Below are positions 43,275 to 54,254 of a stretch of 64,000 bases of DNA, in pieces. The position numbers and the translations under genes are program-made. Origin of the DNA: Eutypa lata (Eukaryota; Ascomycota; Sordariomycetes; Xylariales; Diatrypaceae); the NCBI GenBank assembly GCA_022661535.1, contig JAKULF010000004.1, positions 3,100,001 to 3,164,000 on the forward strand, given 5' to 3'. Within the stretch, counting starts at the first letter, position 1; the number at the start of each line of letters is the position of its first letter. The notes under the pieces are model-generated. The model was not told the DNA's origin and made no database searches. It saw nothing but the letters and a program-made list of their open reading frames with translations.

Positions 43275-45107
43275 ACGCGGCAAAGCGCCCACTCTCTCTT
43301 AGAGCAGCCGAGGTCATGAGCGGGAGGATCTGGATGGCGATGGACGAGTAAAAGCAGCCTTACCAGCTTCTTACTCTGAGCGTCCACCTCTCTTTTTTTT
43401 TTTAATAAAACGGCACATGGCGGACCAGCAAACTTCACTGCTCCGGCACATTTGGTAGGGAAGAGGATACGAAACTCATGATTGTGGATGCGTCTGGCTT
43501 TTACGTCGTCATTCATTGGGGAGTCACAAAGGCGGCATCGTTCGGGCTTGGTCATAGTTATCCAAGTTAGGCTCTCTGTACTCGCACATATTGCCCTATT
43601 GGGCCGAATACCAGAGTACGGTTCTCTGATACCCATGTGGTTCTATTGTTTCGAGTGATTTGCGTTTCCCGTCAAGTGAAGACACATATCACCATACTAG
43701 TTTCGACCCTTACGGATCCCTTAACCGCGGATCTATGTTAGCCACCACGACATTTGCTCCAGTCGGTTCGACGCCTCTGTCGAACCCGAGGCCCGCACTT
43801 ATCTGCTTTAGTATCTATTGATAGGTGACTCACATAAGAGTTGATGCGATGCTTCTGTTGGGCCCAGACAAATGAATAACGAATTGAACCTAACTGCTCA
43901 CCAAAGCTCTAGTGAGAAAGGCATATCTTGCCGCCCTTAAAGCTTACTGGTCGCATCCATCATTTGGGTCGGTTCTCAAGAATCCACCATGCTCTTTTAT
44001 TTTGTTGAAGTAAGGCTTCATTCGCTTGAACATTTCTTAATCCCATACGACTCAAGTAGAACCTAGCGAGTAAGTAAGAGCACAGCCCTTGGTTTCCATC
44101 ATCAACGTGCGGCACGTGGGGGGTCAAAACAAACCGAATCGGACGGACATACAATGGATGTAAGGACTCGATATTGCAGAGGAGATGTGATTGTCCAAAA
44201 ACAAACAAAAAGGACGGCTACCTACCACCCTGTCCACCTGTGCGACGTACTTGGCAGGGCGGTTCGAGGTTGTCTGTCGACAGGTTTGGGTCTGGTGGCT
44301 TTGGCCTGCGTATCACGATGCTCTAGTCTGCGCCCAGCATCCTCGTTGAGAGAATTGACACTTAATTTTACGTCGTATACCTCATTACCAGAATAGCCAT
44401 TGACCAAATGTTCCATCGGCCGTAGGCGGCCAGCTAGATTGAGTTGCTGGCTCTTCTTAGTTTAGCAGGTTCAGTTGAGCAATAAAGGACATACGGATGC
44501 TCAGGCTTGGTTATTGTTGTTTCCGCCGCTGCCGCTGCTGCTGCTGCTGCTGCCGCCGTCTTCGTCATCGTCATTGGGCGGTCTTCTAGCTGAGATCCTA
44601 TCGTTCCCTTAGAGCACTAAAGATGTCGATGCTCATATACCGAAGACAGCAGAGGATTTGTTGGTCAATATAGTGATGTTAGACCATGATGCGGTTTGCT
44701 TCCAACGTATTTACTACCCTGGGGCTTAAATATCGCCATGGGATAATCTGTCCATCGGTATTTACTCACCCCTACTAATAAAGAGCCTTTATGCTGGCTA
44801 GCATTACGGGAACTTGAGATTAGGGGTTGATAAGTTGCAACCCCCTATTCCACGGAGAACAATAGTCAAGTGAGACTGAATTGATCCGCAGTATCTTCGA
44901 TTTTAATATTTATACTGAATTCTATCTAATAGTAGAATCGCTTCTTCGTAATCCTGAAAACCTACTCCTCGCTGTTTAATTCTATTCATGTCTTTCTGAC
45001 CAAGTGTGTGTATCACGTCGCTTTTCTTTCCACCTTTCTATGCGAGGCAGAGCTAATTATGGGTTTCGCTTCCACCCCCTTAATTTTCCTTCTTCTTCTT
45101 CAGATCA
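43275..45107. other. Intergenic, no gene recognised
   Basis: About 1.8 kb. Contains a CACGTGGGGGGTCAAAAC box at 44113-44130 (same core as the cluster motif) and a CTG/CCG triplet repeat near 44526-44560. Frames of 80-120 codons here have no domain. Confidence 0.45.
44526..44560 (+). repeat. GCC/CTG triplet microsatellite
   Basis: CCGCTGCCGCTGCTGCTGCT and following CTG/CCG units. Confidence 0.75.
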
Positions 45108-46892
45108 CTACCAGACTTCTCCATTAAGTAGTCGGCGGTTCCACTCAAGCGTCTCTCTGGCGTAATCCATAGCCGAGACAGGGCCTTCGATCCCAAGTTC
45201 TCTCTTTTCCAATCCGTAGCCGCTGCCGGCTTCATCTCTTGTTGTACCTGTCACGACTGGGGTGCGGTGGTCGTCCGTACCCTTCTTGAATGTGATGAGC
45301 AGCTCGCCAATGTGGAGTAATTCCAATTGGGGGAAGGGTTTAACGTAGAACTGCGCCTGCTTGAGCATCTCGTTCTGATGATGCGGCGAAGCAACGCCCA
45401 ATGGGAACTTGATGCCGCGATTTGTAATACAACAATCCCCCTCGAATATCAGACGTCTGAGGCCTGTGAGTGGTGCAAGGCGCGGCGCAATATCCTCATG
45501 ATCGAGAACCCATGGTTGATCAAACGTAACCACGTTGAGGTGGAGCACCTCGAGGGAAGTAAGGGGTGGTCGGAGTGCGCTGAGAATGTCATTTAAGACT
45601 ATGCCGTGCTGTCCCCACTTCAGCGAAAGTAGTTTTAATTCGGTATGTTCAGTTAGGGATCGAATTGCGAAGAGGTTGAACGGGCCCAGACCCAAACGGT
45701 TCGGAGATGTCAAAACCAATGACTTGATCCCCGTGTTCGCCTTGATGAAACCTATGTCTCTTCTCTCCGGAGGGCGAAGCCACTCGATAACCAGTGTCTC
45801 GAGCTTATGACGCTTCGTAGGCCTGCCTAACAAATTCCGCGCCGACTCCTCTTGGCCACTAAACTGGAGTCTCAAGGTGGAAAGGTCATCAGACTGAAGG
45901 AGAGAGGCTAGAGCAGGAGTAGACAATATGATTCCCCCGTAAAGTAGAACTGTTCGCAGCTTGGGAAACCTTTGCTTGAACCAGAGAGGCTGATATTTTT
46001 GCTGGGCCGTTCTTGCTGATAGGTGCTGTTCGAGCTTAAGGAAGCGGAGGGTTGAACAGCACAGCCACAAGAGTTCCCCCCAGAATGGAGAGACATCCAA
46101 CTTTTCTTCGCTACCTTGCCAAGGCACACGGAAGTTAATCCCGAGTGATTCGAGCGGCCAATCATCTCTGTTGGGTCTCAGACTGAGGTTCTTTCCAAAA
46201 ATTCCGTCAAGTCTGAGATGCGTGGCTGGAGACCTCATCAGTGCATCCACGAGGTTGTCACACAGAGGGCCGTTCAGTAAGCTCAGCGATTTGAGGTGTG
46301 GAAGGCTGGGAATGGCTCCTAACATATCCGGGAGCCAATGTTTCGGTGGTTTTTTGAACATATCGTCCTTGCCCGGCTCCCTCTCCTCATCAAGCGCTTC
46401 CAGCATGTTTCGAATGAAAGAATCGTCTCGCGACTCGCCATGCTCAGTCGGTAGGTATAATCGACAGTCTACTCTGAGGTGGCGGATGCAAGCGCCGAAG
46501 GAAGGGCGGCGCGGGCGCCTCTCACAGGTTGTCAGCCTTTCGATGATCTCCTTCCCCAGTACATAGACGATCGTGTACGAGCGGAGGTCGAACCGGAGAG
46601 AGAGGCAATTGAATTGGCATGAACGGGCAAGCTGGCGGCAATCCGAGTTGAAGGTAGCTAGCTTAGCAAGAGCTTCTTCATCTTTGACTAAATACTGAAG
46701 TATCGAGGCTTTGAGCTCGTCGGGGAAATGAATGAACGTAGATGATTCCGCAGCTACAGGTCGGTTCTCCATCACCTGCTTGAATGTGAGCGGCAATGGT
46801 GGATCAGGGAATGGCATTGTGTGGCGGAGATGCAATTCTCGCACATGGTCTTTGAATAAAAACAGCCGCAGTTCTAGCCTCGATAGCGCCAT
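45108..46892 (-). CDS. F-box / leucine-rich-repeat-like protein
   Basis: Single exon, 594 aa from ATG 46892; Met26 (MPFPDPPLPL) is another possible start. An F-box-like segment lies near residues 52-95 (FIHFPDELKASILQYLVKDEEALAKLATFNSDCRQLAR). Irregular leucine-rich stretches follow (LPHLKSLSLLNGPL, STHLRLDGIFG-type, LRFLKLEQHL, LSTLRLQFSG, LETLVIEWL, LKLLSLKWGQ, LEVLHLNVV, LRRLIFEGDC, LELLHIGEL). Such proteins are substrate receptors of SCF ubiquitin ligases in the nucleus or cytosol, binding Skp1 through the F-box. Targets cannot be predicted. The fungal family is large and fast evolving. Confidence 0.75.
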   Translation of the reverse strand: MALSRLELRLFLFKDHVRELHLRHTMPFPDPPLPLTFKQVMENRPVAAESSTFIHFPDELKASILQYLVKDEEALAKLATFNSDCRQLARSCQFNCLSLRFDLRSYTIVYVLGKEIIERLTTCERRPRRPSFGACIRHLRVDCRLYLPTEHGESRDDSFIRNMLEALDEEREPGKDDMFKKPPKHWLPDMLGAIPSLPHLKSLSLLNGPLCDNLVDALMRSPATHLRLDGIFGKNLSLRPNRDDWPLESLGINFRVPWQGSEEKLDVSPFWGELLWLCCSTLRFLKLEQHLSARTAQQKYQPLWFKQRFPKLRTVLLYGGIILSTPALASLLQSDDLSTLRLQFSGQEESARNLLGRPTKRHKLETLVIEWLRPPERRDIGFIKANTGIKSLVLTSPNRLGLGPFNLFAIRSLTEHTELKLLSLKWGQHGIVLNDILSALRPPLTSLEVLHLNVVTFDQPWVLDHEDIAPRLAPLTGLRRLIFEGDCCITNRGIKFPLGVASPHHQNEMLKQAQFYVKPFPQLELLHIGELLITFKKGTDDHRTPVVTGTTRDEAGSGYGLEKRELGIEGPVSAMDYARETLEWNRRLLNGEVW

Positions 46893-47726
46893 TGCTAAGG
46901 CCTCTGTGTTGGTAATATGGTGGAAAGTCTGAACTCAACAGATGCTGTAGCATGAAAACAGTTTCAGTATAATGAATAATGAAGGTATATTTGTTTACAG
47001 AATGATAGTATCTCAAGTTCAGTAGCCGTTTATGAGAATCCCCTAAGTAGGTGTGCAAGTCCCAGCATGCACACATTTGATATATGCCTACCCGTTGAGC
47101 GTTCCTGCGGTAGATAATGTCTGGGTTATTTCGCAGGTCCAAGGTGCTAATACGACATCGCCCTTTCTTATTATTTATACGGCGATCCATAGTGTAGTCG
47201 TGGCTTCATCGATGGCGAAGCTTCAGTACCTCTTTCTTATGGTTCGTAGGCACATTAAAGTGACTACCTACCTACCTACATGTAAGTAGATTAAGAGCAA
47301 GCAAGTCATCATAGGAAAGAGGTAAATAACGAATTTATACCAAGTCTTACGGGTCGTCGTTCCTCAAACAGGACTACATGTATGTAGTCTATTAGATAAT
47401 TACGTGAAAGTGCGTGTGGCGAGGTCTGGTTAGATCGCGACCCCCTGAGCATACAATACGTATCGCAAAAACGGCGTCTCTTACTTCAATAGCATCAGCG
47501 CTATATACACTGAAAAGAGTGGAAAACTACAACATAAATAACTGAACCTTTAACTGTACAGTATCAAACGAACTCTGTTTTTCCTCTCACCAGTCTGTTA
47601 CCTATCTCTTGTAGTAAACGTGACCCTTTACCCATATTTACATAGACGTACATTGCCAAGCATCTCTCAACATCTATAGCTACAAACTTACATGCCGCAC
47701 CCATCAGATCAAAACATGAATCTACT
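46893..47726. other. Intergenic
   Basis: About 830 bp; CCTACCTACCTACATG microsatellite near 47265-47285. Nothing else recognised. Confidence 0.45.
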
Positions 47727-49143
47727 CTACAACTCCTTCTTCCCTTGCCCAGCAGTAGCCTTCTTCGTCTTCGCAACCGAGCCCGGCGGCGCCTTCAAGC
47801 CGACAAACACCAGCACCGACACGGCCGCGATGCCGAGGGCGCCTAGGTTATACGCAACCTCGCGGCCAGCCCACCAGTAGACGCTCGTGAACAAAACGGG
47901 ACCCAGGCCGCGGCCGAGCTGGCCGTAGCTCCGGAGGATGCCGAGCTTGCCGCCGCGCTCGCCCTCGGCGGCCTCAAAGCTGCTGAGGGTGTTGAGCCCG
48001 CTGACGACGGTGGCCGACGTGGCGGCCAGGCAGGTGGCGGCGGCGTAGAGGGAGCCGACGGTCGCGATGCGCCCCAGGAGCACGAAGGCGACCAGGCACG
48101 CTGCCACGCCGACCTGCACGGCGCGGAGCGGCGGGAGGCGCCGCGTCACCCCGCCCTGTAGGAGGGACGCGACGAGGCCGACGTAGCCTAGCAGACGGCC
48201 GTTCTTGGCCGAGCCGTACTGGAAGAGGTCGTACGTCATGAAGGGGAGCGAGAACTCCATCCCGGAGAAGAAGAGAAGGAAGGCGAAGTGTACGAAATTC
48301 AGCAGGAAGTGCGAGTTGGTCCGTTGGATCGTGGCTGCTGCGGGCTTCTTCGAGGAGGTCTTCTTCGCGTTCGCTTTTTCGGTGCTGCTGGGTAAAGTTT
48401 CGGGGAGCGCTATATATAGATAGATAGTCTCGGTCACGATCAGGAATAATGACACCCCGGCCGCCGTGGCAAAGGGGTTGGCAGCCACTGTCGCGATGGA
48501 GCTGAGGTAGGCGCCGAGCGCGGGGCCAAATGTGAAAGCGATAGAGAAACATGCGCCGATCAAAGCCATAGTAGAGCCACGGCTGTTCTCGTCCGAGATA
48601 TCCGTCGCGATAGCCGTGGCTAACTGAACGTTGCCCTCCGATAGGCCTCCTACAATGCGCGACGCGAGGAACGTCCTGAAGTCGACGGCCATGACCCAGA
48701 GGAGGACCGAGACGATATTCCCAGCCATGCTGGCGAGTAGAGCTGTTCGTCTGCCATGCTTGTCGGACAAGTGGCCGATGACGGGCGATGCGACGGCTTG
48801 GAGCAGGGAGAAGAGACTCCCCAGAGCACCGCCTAACAGCACGATGTCATATCTCGAGTCAATTGGTTTCGCAAATGCTGATTTGTAGGCATTGAGGCCG
48901 CCCAGGATGCGGGAAAGCAGCGTAGACTGCGACCCGGACTCGGCCTCGCTGTTTCGGTAGAACTCAAGGAGCTTCGGGAAGAGAGGTAGGATGAAGGTGA
49001 AGGAGATCTGTTACATGGGACCGAAATTAGCACTCGTGCACAACTATGAAGGGAGAATGGGCATAGCATACTAAGTCAAGGAGTAGCGATATGAAGATAA
49101 CCTTGAGCACCTTCTTCCGGACTTCTGGTTGAACAACCGCCAT
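47727..49143 (-). CDS. MFS transporter, DHA1/TetA-like group, two exons
   Basis: Exon 1 49143-49072 and exon 2 49007-47727 (intron GTATGC...TAACAG, 64 bp) give 450 aa. The join gives LLLDLISFTFILPLFPKLLE, the TM1 motif of this group. The loop 2-3 signature is GHLSDKHGRRTALL. TM4 reads FLASRIVGGLSEGNVQLATAIATDIS, and TM5 SFSIAFTFGPALGAYL-like, as in tetracycline-resistance/Hiat1-type (MFSD14) carriers. A charged central loop (EKANAKKTSSKKPAA) separates two six-helix halves; the C-terminus is lysine-rich. Substrate unknown; proton-coupled export or organelle transport is typical of the family. Confidence 0.84.
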
Positions 49144-50259
49144 CTTTGACTAAGTTAGATGTTGACACGGTGGTGCGTTCTATTCTACGTGGTAGTAAAT
49201 CGTAAATGGTGGACCAGCCAGTGTTGTTTTTACAATTTACAATTTCGTGCAGTGAAAGAGAAGTCCAAGGAAGAGAGAAAAATAAAATAAAAATAAACTA
49301 TAGAGGATCGACTATGCCATCGGAATTCAAAAGTGAAAGTAAGCCAGGTCGGCCAATGGGGTATTTAGAAAAGATGAGAAAAGGGCGTTGTGAACAGCTT
49401 TCGTAAATATGTACGAGACAAACGAATGATGATGACGAAGCGTGGCCTATAATAAAACCTCCATATTTACGCGTACATAAGTATGGAATACATACATACG
49501 GAGAAACATCCTGGAATTGACAGGGCCTGTTAAAGAGTGCTAGTGGTGGGGGCTGTTAAGAGCTTACATTGCAAAGCCCCCGGTAGGTTAAGATCCCGAG
49601 TACACTAGTTAGGTAGCCCGAGAGCCTAAAACGAACGGGAGAGGTACAAAATGAAAACATATCCAAGGAACTGGTAAGGTTAAGGAGGATGTCGTCACTG
49701 GTGCTGTATTCATATTCATATACTAATAACTCATGTTTACTGCCTACATAAGTACCTACATTTGCAAATATGGACGCTCTAATTGGGTGGTTTCACTAAG
49801 ATATCAGACGGACAACGGACGGAGTAGACATGGGATGTATGTCTCGGTGCACTGTAAGTCACAAGCCTACATGCCAACATATACGGAGTAGTACTACGTA
49901 GTAAGCAATAAAACCCCAGGAATTGAAAATCAAATGAGCTGAGGCGCCTGGTGTAACTCGGTCGTATCCGCTACATACATAATGTATCATGCATATTCAA
50001 CGTATCGTTGCTTGGCAAAATTCATTCGAACCTATTGCTTATTTCAACCATAATCAAGGGCCTCACTACTTTCTACTCGCATATAGAACAATGCCTCAGA
50101 TAGAAGAGACACTACAGTCCACGTGTTGCGTATTATGCGATGGCATTATCCAATATAGAGGACTATGTATGTAAATATGTACGAAATTATCCATGCTAGG
50201 CAATCCAGCACATTATACACCTAATACTCCGCACCAAAGAGGGGAGATCTCAAAATTTT
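49144..50259. other. Intergenic, no gene recognised
   Basis: About 1.1 kb. No recognised gene. Confidence 0.45.
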
Positions 50260-52151
50260 CTACGACCACCTCCTCCGGCCCAGCAGCACGGCCTTGGAGC
50301 CGTTCTTCTGGGCCTGGTACTCCTCGACCCAGGAGACGACGGCGTCGCGCAGCACGGCCTGGGCCTCCTGGACGGCCGGGGGCGGGAAGTCGGGCGTGGT
50401 CTCGTTGGGGAAGACGCCGTTCTCGTCCCAGTGGTGGACGGCCTTGTCGATGAGGATGTAGGGCTCGCTGAGGGTGCTCTGGCGGTCGGGCTGGCCGAGC
50501 GCGTGCGGCGTCGCCGCCCGCCACGGGTCCCACTGCCCGTCCACGATCGCCAGCCGCGGGTAGCTGATCCCGAACCCGCCGTACTTGTTGATCGCCTCCA
50601 CGTCCGCCTCGCCCGTCAGCCCGAACGAGTCCCGGCAGATCGCCGCCGAGTACTCCAGGTCCACGAGCCGCGATACCACGCCCAGCTCGCCCTCGGGCAC
50701 GCCGCTGCCCGTTTGTAGGTAGCCCCATCTGTGGTCGCGCGGGTTAGCGACTGGCTAGTGTGCGTGGAACCGAACCTTTGTTGGGGGGGATTGGGGTGGG
50801 TAATGTCACGAATCATAGAAAGCACTACGTAGGTAGGTAGGCAGGCAGGCAGGTAGGTAGGTACATGGTTACTTACTGCGTGCAATACTGGTACGGCCAC
50901 GACTTCCAGCTATCGAGAGCGCTGGTTTGCGCATAGAAGGTCGCGTTCTGGGTGTTGAAGCACTCAAAGGTATCCCCTGCGCACTCAGCGTTCACCACCG
51001 ACCCGACCTCGCCGATGTAGTTGAGCAGGTGGTTGGTGAGGGTGTCGAGCTCGTCCCCGTAGCCGCCGATCTTCAGGAGATCCTGCGCGTCGTCCCGCTT
51101 GGACTCCGTGTCGGGGTAAACCACGGTCTCGTTGGCGATGACGTCGCAGTAGTCGAAGAAGCTGGTCGCGCCGATCTCCGGGTCCCAGTTGTAGCTCTGC
51201 AGGTCGTAGATACCGCCGATGATGGAGCTGGCGAAATCCGCGTCGGACAGCTGCGTCGAGTAGCCGAACGTCTGCTTCAGCTTGTCGGGCCACTCGGTTC
51301 CGTTCTGGCCGAGCAGGATGTTGTCCACGACGTGGGTCAGCTTCTTGGCCGTCTCGATGCACGCCTCCGGTCCGAAGACCATCGCTGCCTCAAAGTACTG
51401 CCAGTAGTCCCAGATCGCCTGCGTGACCCCAGACGACGAGATCGCGCCCCAGTAGACGTCGGGGTAGAGCTTGCGCAGGAACGCGACGAACGCGCCGGCG
51501 TAGGAACCACCGTAGGCGATATAGGCGGTGTTGTTGGACGAAAGGTCGAAGTCCTCCAGGCCCGGGAACACGATGTTCTTCGCGAAGTAGGCCGTGTCGG
51601 CCAGCGCCTGGTCGGTGGTCAGGAAGCGCATGTTCTCGGTGGTCGTGTCCTCCACGGGCCAGCTGTCGCCGTAGTAGCGGTGCTCGAGGATGACGCCGAC
51701 GCCCTTGGTCGCCTTGGCGAGCTGGTAGAGGATGCCCTTCTCCAGGAACGGGAAGCGGCCCTCGCCGTCCGTCTCCCCCGCCGCGAGCACGATCACGGGG
51801 CCGCCCTCCTCGTACCACTGCGCGTCGAACCAGTACCGCAGGTCGAAGAAGTCGTCCGAGTGCGGCTCGTACAGCGAGTCGTTGTGGAAGTGGTCCACGG
51901 GGACCGAGAGCGTGTGCGCCGGGTACGTAGCAGCGGCGGCATCGACGGCCGCGGTCGTCACCCCGCCCTTAGATAGCTTGGACTGCACGGGAAGCGTGAG
52001 TTTTCATACGATAGACAATCAGACTTGGGTCTCTCAATTAGGTAATTACCTGCTCGCGGAGCTTGCTTATCGGCACCGGTAAGCCGGTCAGGGCGTTAGC
52101 CAATGCAGGCAAAAGCCCAAGTAAGCCCACGGTAAAGCCGTATCGAGCCAT
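50260..52151 (-). CDS. Secreted serine carboxypeptidase, S28 family, three exons
   Basis: Exons 52151-52050, 51982-50877 and 50728-50260 give 558 aa, the usual S28 length. The N-terminus is a signal peptide (RYGFTVGLLGLLPALANALTG). The S28 core is clear: VPVDHFHNDSLYEP, FDLRYWFDAQWY, GGPVIVLAAGE, LEHRYYGDSWP, LTTDQALADTAYF, nucleophile Ser194 in GGSYAGA, then charge-relay Asp in VDGQWDPWRAATPHA and His in VHHWDENG. Related enzymes (lysosomal Pro-X carboxypeptidase, fungal acid prolyl peptidases) cleave after proline in extracellular or vacuolar acid conditions. Several N-glycosylation sites (NDS, NNT, NGT, NET, NAT). The second intron holds a (TAGG/CAGG)n microsatellite. Confidence 0.9.
50831..50864 (+). 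repeat. (TAGG)n/(CAGG)n microsatellite inside an intron
   Basis: Units TAGG and CAGG alternate (AGGTAGGTAGGCAGGCAGGC...) inside intron 2 of the S28 gene. Confidence 0.85.
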
Positions 52152-54254
52152 CGCGAAGAGTTGTTTTCAGCGCACAACAGCAACAGCACCCTTAGTATAA
52201 TTAAATCCCGACGCGGAGAGAGGGGAGGGGGCGAAAATAGGAACTGGACGCATCCATATTCGATAACTCGAATGGGAGATTAAGCACCTTTTAAATGATT
52301 GTCATGCCTGCAGCGAGCGCGGGCGCGTGAGGACGGACCCCTGGCATCCTTGCGCCATATCTGCATCCCCACCGATAATGATCCCAGCTGCTCGATGCGG
52401 CTGGAGCTCTGAATGCCATGTCCCGTTCCCCGTAATTTCATTGGAAGCCCGGGGGGCTGTGTGCCTGGTTTTGCATAAGATAGGTGTCTATCCCACTCGA
52501 TCCGTGCAGGAATCGCGACGATCCGGACCACCCCGGCACTTGCCTAACGCGGAAGGTCGATTAAGCTTGTTGATCGCTTCCGACCTCGCCGTAGTTAATC
52601 CTATATATACCTATGTACATAGTTACCTAGGATCTCTCCTGTACGGTTGGCTACTCTAGAACAGAATTGTCATGAATACATACCTAGAGGGATTGACGTC
52701 TACGCCTTGAGACTGCTTTTCGTGGATGCGGCAGTGTACATGACCGAGGACGGTGAGCAACATTGAGGTGTGAGATCGTTCAATGTTGTCTTATTCTGAC
52801 CCGATCGGTGAATGTGGGGAAGAAGCTTGGAAAGCCGTGCCACACACAGCAAGTGGCGACCGGCAGGGATCTCAACGTGCATCATAATAATAACGGCCCT
52901 ACGTATATTGTTTAGGCAGTTAGAGTATTAGCTTCCGGTCACTACGAAGTACTAGTTATCTCGTATTTACATACAATGTCACCTCTATTAATTATCCCGT
53001 CCACCAAGGTGTACTCATATGCAGAATGGATTACGCGAGATCCACGACTATCTATAGGAGAAATAGATAGATAATACTTCGTACCATACTATCACTGGCG
53101 ACGGCCATATCCCTTGCCCCATAATAACGGCAAAACATGAATTTCTCGTGCCTTATCACCTAACTTCTTACTACCTAGGTATATCTTCATTATATAGTAG
53201 CTTTAACGATGTCATTAACGGCTTCTCAAATATGAGGATAAGCACGTCAAATCCGGGTATAATTCACGACGGAAACACAGGTATATTGCCAATCATTTCT
53301 AGAATCATAAAGTCATTAGATAAGACTAATGCTCATAGCTGCGGCTTAACTACACACGTAGAGGTGGTGACTTGGCTCAGTTCCGAATCTATCATCATAT
53401 TGTGCGACCTCTGCAGCTATGATAAAAGGGGTAAACTAGTAATAGTAGGCAGGACTAGATCATAGCTTTAGAGCTAACTTGATTGTCGTTTGATTCATTC
53501 TCACTTTGGTCATCCATTTCTTTGAACTATAAAAATGGAGGTTCATTCTGTAGCAATATATAAGTATCATTTATATATGTTTGTATATGTTTGACTATAT
53601 ACTTCAAAATCCGACTAGAACTCGGGCGAGACTACTAAGCTAGGTTGTCCAAAAATCTTGTATTCCGCTCAGATATGTGAATCTTTCATTTTATCGCTTG
53701 GAGGTCCTCTCCTATCATATTAACTAGCAGCGTTGAATTATTTATTATAGTTTTAATAAGTTTCTAAGTTGACCCCTTTTCCCGCCTGGTATAGCGAGGG
53801 CTACAGAATCCAATCATATTCACTTCTCTACCCAACCTTGTATTTTGTCTTAATACCCCTTTAGTTAAGCTTAGTACCTATCACTTGAATATGTTAAAAC
53901 TACCCATATAACGTCCGGTCGAAGATGAAAGGCCCTCTTGTTATATAGCCACTATTAGCAAGCTGACATTAACTGATTGCGAAATGATTTTGTAACATAT
54001 GCCAAGCTACTTGTGTTTGAATCCTCAGTATTATAGGCCTGAGCTAGTTGACCTATCGACTAAGTCTTTCTCTCTATATATCGTACTCGTGAATCATCTT
54101 GTATTAATAATGCATCACGCTGTGCCGTTAGAGCCAACCTTTATCCCACGTCAAGCTTCTACTCCATCACAGATGCAGTCTACCCAAAGCCACATAGGTC
54201 TGGTGGTCATTGCACCTCGGCTCAAAGTCCTCATTACCTCCTCTCCGAGACACC
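52152..54254. other. Intergenic, no gene recognised
   Basis: About 2.1 kb upstream of the S28 gene. Becomes AT-rich after 52900. No gene, RNA or element recognised. Confidence 0.45.

Noticed and set aside
43271..43636. 121-codon minus frame with a C-x2-C pair (RCRLCDSP)
   Set aside because: Only two cysteines in zinc-like spacing; poly-Lys from a T-run; not enough to call a gene.
44113..44130. Cluster-like motif outside the cluster
   Set aside because: No metabolic gene start nearby; counted as background, and kept in mind as evidence that the motif is not exclusive.
50820..50870. Tandem TAGG/CAGG repeats considered as CRISPR or telomere
   Set aside because: Tetranucleotide microsatellite without spacers; not TTAGGG; eukaryotic intron.
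50927..51976. 349-codon open frame on the plus strand
   Set aside because: Antisense shadow of the S28 carboxypeptidase gene; Val/Asp/Arg-biased and without domains.
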